IMG/VR virus record: IMGVR_UViG_3300044530_001486
Span: 1-23,342 of that record
Direction: 5' to 3' (one strand)
Origin: a virus
DNA length: 23,342 bases
Shown: one piece after another, positions 13,772 through 21,000 of the stretch
Position numbering within the stretch: the first letter of the stretch is position 1
Layout of the letters: every line of letters begins with the position of its first letter
Notes under the pieces: model-generated
What the model was told of the DNA's origin: nothing
Databases searched by the model: none
The model's input: only the letters and a program-made list of their open reading frames with translations
Made by a program: the position numbers and the translations under genes

Positions 13772-14258
13772 TGCCCTTTCTGACGATAATGCTTGTTTTT
13801 AATATACCAGTTTCGCAGTAGTTGTCCACGTTAATTCCAAGGCTAGAGAGTTCTTTGACCCTCCAGTATGAAGGTTGGACGTAGTCAAGAACCTGCATCG
13901 CTATTTCTTCAGGCGATTTGATGATTTCCCCCGTGTCGATGTCAACGGACATTCTCACCAGCTTCTGTGCTACGACGCTCGCAAGGTCCTTGTGTTGCCA
14001 CGCCCGACGCTCATATGAAACTTTTTTCTCAATGACGCCACCGTTGTTCAGTTGAACATCTTTCCCATCGGTGATGAGTTGGCCGACAGATACGGAGAAG
14101 GAGTCGTAGATAGTTGAAACATCCCGCTTGACCATATTCAGCTCGTACAGAATGTCGCAAGCAGAATTTGTTTCTGGGTTTGAGTTAATGTAATCGTCAA
14201 GCTCCCGACTAAGGGCAAGGAGGTATTGACGGACTTCAAGCATTCTTTCTGGTGTCAT
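13752..14258 (-). CDS. Conserved phage protein of unknown function
   Basis: A 168-residue protein without recognised catalytic motifs. The N-terminal 60 residues are helical (RMLEVRQYLLALSRELDDYINSN). Then follow GGVIEKKVSYERRAWQHKDLASVVAQKL, DIDTGEIIKSPEEIAMQVLDY and PSYWRVKELSSLGINVDNYCE. I recall similar stretches ('RkaWdH.dL…tGEi…PsYWRvk.Lk.LGId.deYCe') in hypothetical proteins of actinophages encoded beside recombination genes. A Shine-Dalgarno AAGGAC lies upstream of ATG 14258. It lies between the terminase gene and the annealing-protein gene in one operon, which suggests a DNA-related role. Confidence 0.82.
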   Translation of the reverse strand: MTPERMLEVRQYLLALSRELDDYINSNPETNSACDILYELNMVKRDVSTIYDSFSVSVGQLITDGKDVQLNNGGVIEKKVSYERRAWQHKDLASVVAQKLVRMSVDIDTGEIIKSPEEIAMQVLDYVQPSYWRVKELSSLGINVDNYCETGILKTSIIVRKGNANDNQ

Positions 14259-14293
14259 TTTAGTAGTGTCCTTATTGGGTTTGTGTAGTTATC

Positions 14294-15601
14294 TCACACG
14301 ACTATAGCGATTCTTCCTCGCTGTGGCAACCCAAGACCAGTTAAATGTGTAAAAGCTCCGACCGCGGAGTCCACTTGGTCATCGTGGTCGCAGGCCTCCG
14401 GGAATGAGGAAAACTCATCCAACCAATCCGACAGCCAGGTTCCACGGACCACTCTCACATTGCCGTTGGCGGTCGCGGCAGCAAACGGTCTAGCTCTTGT
14501 GACCTTGTCTCCCGTTGAGCGGATAGCGGCAAAGTCGTACCCCGGCAAAACATATCTGGCATATTGGTCCATTAGGGCCTTGCCTGACGAGCCAGGCTCC
14601 TGCTCCATACGAATCGGGATTCCCTTGCCGTCCTCATAAGCAGTTCTGGCTATCAGTTCTTCGACCTTTTCGCCCCTGACACGAGCCTTCTTGACGTCCA
14701 GCACATAGGCAATACCTTGGTCAAAGAGCATGAGGGTTCCAACCGTATAGTCTGGGTTTGGATTTGAATGACTCGGCTCGGTTGCCGCAAGGTCCCAGAA
14801 CCTGACGACTCTGGCGGATGATGATATTTGAGGGATTTCGCTGTCATCGACAATAACCATCGAGGTTCTGTCAAAAAGGGTGCCCAGAGTCGTGCTCCAC
14901 CAGTCTCCCTCTTCCAGCCTGCGCCGCTCTATCGGGTCGAGAGCCTGAAGGGCTTGGCGGTACGAAACGGCGTCAATTCCCGGGTTGTCCGTCAGTTTTG
15001 AAGGGACGAAGATTCTGCCCTCAGTCTTGCCTTCTACGATAAAACGCTGTCTAACCCAATTGGGGGCAGGGTTTGAGGCCGAGCGCATACGCAGGGGGAC
15101 CGACGAAAGGGGTCCAGATGCTGGGCGACGCAGACGGGAGAACATGTACCTATAGTCGCTTTCGCGGATTTCGGTGACTTCGTCCATACCAATAAACTGA
15201 AACTCTGAGCCTTTATAACGCAGGTAGTCGCCAGTGTTGTTTAGGTAGCCGAATGAGATTCTTGCTCCGGAAGGGAAAGTCGCTTGGAAGCTGTTGTTGT
15301 TCCAATGGATGTCATCATAAAGAGCAGCCCAAGACTTAAAACGGTCCATTAGGGCGCCAGGAAGCGACAAGTCAGCGAATGTTCGACGGAAGAGAATTGC
15401 AGAGTAATTAGGAACGTCCACGTATTGCAAGGCGGACATGAGCAACGCAGAAGATTTACCTCCGCCAGCAGCGCCGCCAAAAAGTGCCTCTATTGAATTG
15501 GTCCGTAAAAAAACTTTCTGATTTATTGACGGCTCTTCAGGGCAGAACGGCGGCATCTTTGGTTGGAGATACTCCAGTACCTGATTCCAGTTTGTTGTCA
15601 T
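14294..15601 (-). CDS. terL: Terminase large subunit
   Basis: A 435-residue protein. It has the ATPase Walker A GGAAGGGKS (42-50) and Walker B FQFIGMDE (D140, E141), with the coupling region after it. The nuclease part begins at RVVRFWDLAATEP (first catalytic Asp) and ends with the DHDDQVDSAVGAF motif that carries the C-terminal Asp residues. It would drive DNA packaging through the portal and cut the concatemer. At 435 residues it is complete but short within the family. ATG 15601 has AGAGG upstream. Unusually, it is on the minus strand and divergent from the portal, with only 53 bp between it and the membrane-protein start. No separate small terminase subunit was recognised. Confidence 0.95.
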   Translation of the reverse strand: MTTNWNQVLEYLQPKMPPFCPEEPSINQKVFLRTNSIEALFGGAAGGGKSSALLMSALQYVDVPNYSAILFRRTFADLSLPGALMDRFKSWAALYDDIHWNNNSFQATFPSGARISFGYLNNTGDYLRYKGSEFQFIGMDEVTEIRESDYRYMFSRLRRPASGPLSSVPLRMRSASNPAPNWVRQRFIVEGKTEGRIFVPSKLTDNPGIDAVSYRQALQALDPIERRRLEEGDWWSTTLGTLFDRTSMVIVDDSEIPQISSSARVVRFWDLAATEPSHSNPNPDYTVGTLMLFDQGIAYVLDVKKARVRGEKVEELIARTAYEDGKGIPIRMEQEPGSSGKALMDQYARYVLPGYDFAAIRSTGDKVTRARPFAAATANGNVRVVRGTWLSDWLDEFSSFPEACDHDDQVDSAVGAFTHLTGLGLPQRGRIAIVV

Positions 15602-15654
15602 GTTTAATTTGCCTCTTGTTACAGTTAAGCACGGAATGCGCTACTGTAGGTGAT

Positions 15655-15855
15655 ATGTCAAAACTACTGTTAAGGATTAAGACCATACGACTCCGCATCA
15701 AATCCTCATTTAAAAGAGCTATGTTCGCCAACTTGCTCATGATTTCATTTATACTGTTTACCAGTATTGGTGCGGCACTTATTTTCTTACCTGCCGGATT
15801 GATAGTGGCAGGCATAGCGTGTGGTTTTTTCGGCTTCCTATTAGGTCTTGAGTAA
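15655..15855 (+). CDS. Small membrane protein before the portal gene
   Basis: A 66-residue protein with a basic N-terminus (LLLRIKTIRLRIKSSFKRA) followed by two hydrophobic segments (about residues 25-44 and 47-65, the latter AGLIVAGIACGFFGFLLG) ending in LE. The layout, inside-positive then two transmembrane helices, suggests a small inner-membrane protein. ATG 15655 has AGGTGAT upstream and the stop is two bases from the portal start, so it is probably co-transcribed. Small membrane proteins are frequent directly upstream of portal genes in actinophages; a holin-like role is possible but there is no lysis gene next to it. Confidence 0.78.
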   Translation: MSKLLLRIKTIRLRIKSSFKRAMFANLLMISFILFTSIGAALIFLPAGLIVAGIACGFFGFLLGLE

Positions 15856-15857
15856 AT

Positions 15858-17918
15858 ATGGCATGGAATCAATCGAGCAATAAATCGCTCGCAAACGCAC
15901 AATCCAAGGAGCTTGGACCTGGCGCGCCCGTAGCGCAGAACCCAAGCTACGCAGGCCGCCCATACAGGGACTCGTGGGATGTCGAACGTGCTTACCGAGA
16001 GGGGATGCAGAAGGTTACTTGGGTTGCAAGATGTATCGACGCAATCGCAGGGAATCAAGCGCGACTCCCAATTATTCTGCGCAAAGACAACTCTCCAGAT
16101 GGGGAGATTCTTGTTGGCAATAAGGCAAAAAATAATTCGTTGCTTGAGGTCTTGAATACCAAATCGAACGTCGGTGAAAACTCTTTCATTTTTAGATACA
16201 GAATGTCCGCCCAACTTCTGCTTGGTACGCGTGGCGTATTTATCGAAAAGGTCCGCGGCAGGGATGGAAGAATAATCGGTCTAAACCTCTTGCCGCCCCA
16301 GTCAACAGCCCCAATACCGGACGCAAAAAAGTTTGTTTCTGGCTATGAGGTGCAGATGCCCCACGGGCAAAAAATCATAATGAAGCCAGAGGATGTTTGC
16401 TGGATTAGACGGCCTCACCCGCTTGACCCATATCTGTCACTAACCCCACTTGAGTCGGCTGGCGTTGCGATAGAGATTGAGAACTTGGCAAAGCTTTACA
16501 ACAGAAACTATCTACTCAACGACGGAAGACCTGGCGGTCTGCTTGTTTTGCGTGGAGAAATCGAAGATGACGACAAGGAAGAATTAAAGAGCAGATTCCG
16601 TGGAAACATCGGACGAGCTGGACATACAACGGTTATTTCTGCTGATGACGGTGTTGATTACGTAGACACTTCTGCCTCGCCAAGAGATGTTGCGTATGCG
16701 CAAATGAGGCAGATTACAAAAGAAGAAATCCTTGCATCATTTGGTGTGCCGGAGTCGGTCATTGGTAATGCCGCTGGACGAACATTTAGTAATGCAAGCG
16801 AAGAAATACGTGTTTTCTGGATGGAGACGATGCTTCCGCACCTTGAGCCACTAGCGCGCTCACTTGATGAATTAGATGACGAGTACTACATCGACTTTGA
16901 CACCAGCGAGGTTCCAATTCTTCAGCTCTACAAGCAAGAGCGAGAAAGATACCTGATGCAGGAATTCCAAACTGGGCTCATCAGTAACAACGAGTACAGA
17001 ATAGGTTCCGGAAGAAAAGAAGTTGAAGCAGACCTTGCCGACTCCCTGCTCATGAATCCAAACCTAATCCCAATCGCGAATACAAAGAAAAAAATGGAGA
17101 CCGCTCCGTCCGCAGAGATGGGTGGTGCACCAATGCCGGGAGCACCTATGCCTGGTGCCCCAATGCCGCCAGCGCCAATGCCCGGAATGGAGGGGCAGCC
17201 TCCGCTTGACCCGAATACCATGCAGGGGGCCTTGGCACAGACCGAAGCTCCGGCCCCAGACCAGTTGGCGCAAAGCACGATTCCCCCAGAGGCCCTTGCT
17301 GCCGTTGCGACAACCGCAGAGCCGGTACCTGGTGGTGCAGCATCTGCAGAGCAATCACAGATGATGTACAAATCCATGGAAGATGACCTTCAAGAGAAGA
17401 GCATAGGGGCGCTGAACAGGTGGAACGAGATACTCAGCAGAAGCATAGAGCGAGTCATCGAGAGACAGCAACGAGTTGTTCTTGAGAAATCAAGCGGCGC
17501 AAAAGCTAAGAAGTCATTGTTCGCTGGCACTCTGGAAATAGATTCGATTCTTTCCCCAGAGGTTTGGGATAAGCAAATGGACGAGGACATACGACCAGTC
17601 ATCTCGGCGATTATTCAAGACTCATTCAATATGCACAATGAGGGATATGGGCAAAAGTCTGAAAAAAGTATAAATAAATCAGACCTTGACGCACAAATAG
17701 ATTCTCAAATGGCTCGCATAAAGAGCATTAACATAGAAAACTTTAACCAGCTCTCCTCGATGATGTTCAACTCACTCTCTGTCATGGGCGAAGAAGAGAG
17801 GGCGGCATCCTTCCGTGGAGCCCTTGTGAGCATGTACACGAATCTGGTTGGAAAACAAAACATTGAGATTGCAGAAGACGAATCACGCAGAGCGTGGAAG
17901 TTCGGACAGTTCATCTAG
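15858..17918 (+). CDS. Portal protein (HK97-type) with extended C-terminus
   Basis: A 686-residue protein. The portal signatures are visible: W-x-R-C-I-D-A-I-A near residue 55, the LLGTRGVFIEKVRGRDG strand pair, LLPPQSTAPIPD, LSLTPLESAGVAIE and the C-terminal crown region ILASFGVPESVIGNAAGRTFSNASEE (about 295-320), typical of HK97 portals. It forms the ring at the capsid vertex for DNA entry. Most portals of this type are about 400-500 residues; here a proline/methionine-rich linker with GAPMP repeats (about 415-445) is followed by about 170 more residues, helical and charged (MEDDLQEKSIGALNRWNEILSRSIERVIERQQR…). Start ATG 15858 lies just after the small membrane gene; the Shine-Dalgarno is weak. 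Plus-strand late gene. Confidence 0.92.
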   Translation: MAWNQSSNKSLANAQSKELGPGAPVAQNPSYAGRPYRDSWDVERAYREGMQKVTWVARCIDAIAGNQARLPIILRKDNSPDGEILVGNKAKNNSLLEVLNTKSNVGENSFIFRYRMSAQLLLGTRGVFIEKVRGRDGRIIGLNLLPPQSTAPIPDAKKFVSGYEVQMPHGQKIIMKPEDVCWIRRPHPLDPYLSLTPLESAGVAIEIENLAKLYNRNYLLNDGRPGGLLVLRGEIEDDDKEELKSRFRGNIGRAGHTTVISADDGVDYVDTSASPRDVAYAQMRQITKEEILASFGVPESVIGNAAGRTFSNASEEIRVFWMETMLPHLEPLARSLDELDDEYYIDFDTSEVPILQLYKQERERYLMQEFQTGLISNNEYRIGSGRKEVEADLADSLLMNPNLIPIANTKKKMETAPSAEMGGAPMPGAPMPGAPMPPAPMPGMEGQPPLDPNTMQGALAQTEAPAPDQLAQSTIPPEALAAVATTAEPVPGGAASAEQSQMMYKSMEDDLQEKSIGALNRWNEILSRSIERVIERQQRVVLEKSSGAKAKKSLFAGTLEIDSILSPEVWDKQMDEDIRPVISAIIQDSFNMHNEGYGQKSEKSINKSDLDAQIDSQMARIKSINIENFNQLSSMMFNSLSVMGEEERAASFRGALVSMYTNLVGKQNIEIAEDESRRAWKFGQFI

Positions 17919-17922
17919 CGAC

Positions 17923-17961
17923 TTTCAGTAAAACAACAGATTTCCAATTCATTTACTGAAA
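17923..17961. repeat. 10-bp perfect inverted repeat after the portal gene
   Basis: TTTCAGTAAA and TTTACTGAAA (17952-17961) are perfect inverted repeats 19 bp apart. CTATTTTGTTTT follows, so a weak plus-strand terminator is possible, but the long AT-rich loop also fits a protein-binding dyad. Confidence 0.4.
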
Positions 17962-18001
17962 CTATTTTGTTTTATACCAATACTTGCTGTGGGCGCACTT
18001 G

Positions 18002-18029
18002 TTGGTCCTCTAATATCGTTTAGAACCAA
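18002..18029 (+). promoter_or_regulatory. Hairpin next to the protease ribosome-binding site
   Basis: TTGGT-(CC bulge)-TCTAA pairs with TTAGA-ACCAA around a 6-nt loop (10 pairs). The 3' arm reaches the first A's of the AAGGAG Shine-Dalgarno at 18028-18033, so it could control access of ribosomes to the polyprotein start. Confidence 0.35.
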
Positions 18030-18037
18030 GGAGCGCT

Positions 18038-21000
18038 ATGCCAAACTCTAATTTCGGAAACATTCAATACAAGGCGTCCAATGGCCTCATCAACCTTGAT
18101 GAAGCACAGGGAATTGTTGAGTGTTTTGTTTCTGGAATTGGCAACAAGGATTCAGTAGGCGACATCTGCGCCACTGGTGCATTCGCTAAGAGCCTTCAGC
18201 GCCGCAAGCCGCGTGTCGTATGGGGTCACAACTGGAACGACCCAATCGGCAAGGTTCTAGAAATATACGAAGTTCCAGCATCAGACCAGAGACTTCCAAT
18301 GAAGATGAAGATGGCTGGCATCGGTGGATTGTACGCAAAGGTGCAGTTCAATCTTCAGTCAGAAAAAGGCAAAGAAGCATTTGCTAACGTAGCCTTCTTT
18401 GGCGAAGAGCAAGAGTGGTCAATCGGTTACAAAACCCTCAGAGCACAATACGACGACAACCTTCAGGCGAATGTTCTTTACGAAGTAGAGTTGTACGAAG
18501 TTTCCCCAGTCCTCCATGGAGCCAACCAATTGACAGGAACAATCTCTGTCAAGAGCGACGAAGAGAAGATGCACGGAATGATGCCGATGGTTATTGGTTC
18601 CCCTGCACCACAGGGTCCCCGAAGGGACGGACTTTTCGACGAGGGTGTTTCGCAAAGAATAAGCGGACCCCAGTTGGCTGGCGTTGTTGCGGAGCTTTCG
18701 CGCCGTGCGGCAGGTCCAGTAATGGTTGTTGAGGCTACAGAAAATTCTATTGTTTTTGTTAAGCCAGGAAAAGGAAAGTTTAGAATTGGATACCACTTCA
18801 CAGGAAGTGAGTACATGTTTGGCAAGCCAGAACTGATTCAGGCCGAGCAACCAAAACCAGCAGTTCAATCTGGTCCTTCGCCAATCCCAGGTGTTGTTGC
18901 AAAACCCAGCAAGCCATCAACAAACAATCCAGGAATGGCAATGCCTGTCGCAATGAAGCCAGTCAATGGCGGAATGGTTATGGTTCCGTTGGCGCCTGTC
19001 GAATACGAAGGCTCTGACAAGAATAAGAAGCCGGAGCTTGGCGCAGAAGAGAGCGAGCTTGCTGAGTCGCTTGTTCGTATTGCCAGCAAGTACGGAAAGT
19101 TTGATGAAGACGGTGATGGCATTTGGGCCGGATACTATCCTCCAGCAGAAAACAAAGTAAAGGACATTGGCGTCAAGTGCTCAAACTGCGTCCTTTACCA
19201 AGGTGAAGGTAAGTGCAAGATTCTTGACTTCAAGGTCGAAGATGAAGCCAAGTGCAGATTCGCAATTATTCCAGATGGCGTTGTAGTCGGCTTTGGCAAA
19301 AAACAATACAATGACATCCTTGATGATGATGAAATCAAGATGGTCGAAGACATCGAAGCCAAGTACCCAGGCGAGTTTATTCTTGGTGCTTTGCGCAACA
19401 CGGTTAAGAAGCGTCGCAAGAAGCGTCGCTCCTACAAGACGCTCGAAGAGTGGGGCACAGAAGAGAGAGAGCTCGAGGAGAAGGGTCTTGACTCATTTTT
19501 GGCGCAAGACCAGTCATACGTAATTCCTGTCAATCTTGAGGACGCATTTTATTTTAAGTCGGTAATCGACCCAGTTCTTGAGTACCACAGAATAGATACC
19601 ACCGTCAACGAGTACGGAATTGTAATCAATTCACCGCTCGACCAGGAATCAAAAGACGCAATCAGCGCAGCAACGAACTCGGCTTACGCTCTTTTAAAAA
19701 AAAAAATAGCTTCTAGCAGTATTGAAGAAAAAGCGCTCGGCCGCAGAATAGCTAGCCGCGCGATAGATAGACCGAACATCGGCGGCAAGAAGCGCCGTGG
19801 CGGACGCGGCATGGGAGTCCCCAGTGGAGACCTTGACCCAAGGACTCGTCGTGACAGCAACCTAGATGGAACGCTGTTTGACAACGTCCCAGGCTGGGAA
19901 CAGCCAGACCCAACACCAGACGGCCCTGGTTCAATAAACAACCCCAAGCCATCCAGGCGTCAGCTAGTTGATACGGCAAAACCAGATGGTAAAGAAAAAC
20001 TCTCTAGCGGAACAAGGAACCTTCGTCGACACGCCGACCGCTCCGAGGACATGGAAAAGCAATTTCCTAACGCCGAAGAAAATCAGAAGCGTATAGACCA
20101 CGAGGCAATTGCAAAAGCGTGGGAAGAGCAGGGTCTTGGTTGGCAAGAAGTTCCACGCTATAACTCTGACAGCAATTTTAGCTCAGACTATTTGCGTGGT
20201 CGTGAAATTGGCGTAAACCAATCACGAGTTATGTGGAATGGCGACTCCGTAAGGAAGCGCCCTGCAAAGTTTAACGAAAAGGCAAAAGCATCAATAGAAT
20301 ATAGCGACTGGTTTTCAAGCTACATAAGGTCTGTTGGCGCCTACATTGATGCACATAGCAAAGATGATTCCGACAATTGGGATGGAATCGAGTCCGCCAT
20401 CAAGGATGATGTTAAGGCAAAGTATCCAGATGTACGGGAGCGAAGCAAAGAGTACATTGCCAACCTTAATCAAAGCCTAAATAGCCTTGGTCTTTTGGAC
20501 GCAGGAGACAAGAAAAAGAAATTAAAGAAGGTGAAAAAAGGTGAAGATTCACAGGGTGGACCTGACCTTCAAGAACTTCGCAAACTCAATTCAGAGGGCA
20601 AACTTTCTTCAGGTAAGGAAGATAGCGAAGTTGACGCTGAATTTCTAAAAGCAAAAATAAAAGAGACAGAGGACAGGCTTAACGATTTGGGGGACAACCC
20701 GCTATTGCGTGATGAGCGTAGGGCGTTACAGGCCAGAATTAAATATGCAAAAGAACTTTTAAAAGAAAAAAATTCACAAAAACGGAAACCATCTGGCCCA
20801 TCCCTTTCTTCGGGCGGGCTAGCCGAACGCCTTAAAGAAATTGATGGACTTTCTGCAGAAGAAACGTTTATACCTTACAGGCGAGGCGTGCTTGCAAGAG
20901 GGCCGCAACCTAGCGACCTTCAGCGCGAAATGTACGAGGAATTTGCAAGGTACGGTAACCAAAACGATGTTTGGGACTATCTGAACACTAGATACAGTGT

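Noticed and set aside
17116-17190. Tandem repeat as a CRISPR-like or mobile repeat
   Set aside because: The repeats keep the portal reading frame and encode GAPMP units, so they are a coding low-complexity linker. No CRISPR array was seen in the window.
19406-19429. Nuclear localisation or DNA-binding role for the KKRRKKRR tract
   Set aside because: It is a 12-nt tandem duplication encoding a basic tract; nothing else supports a special role.
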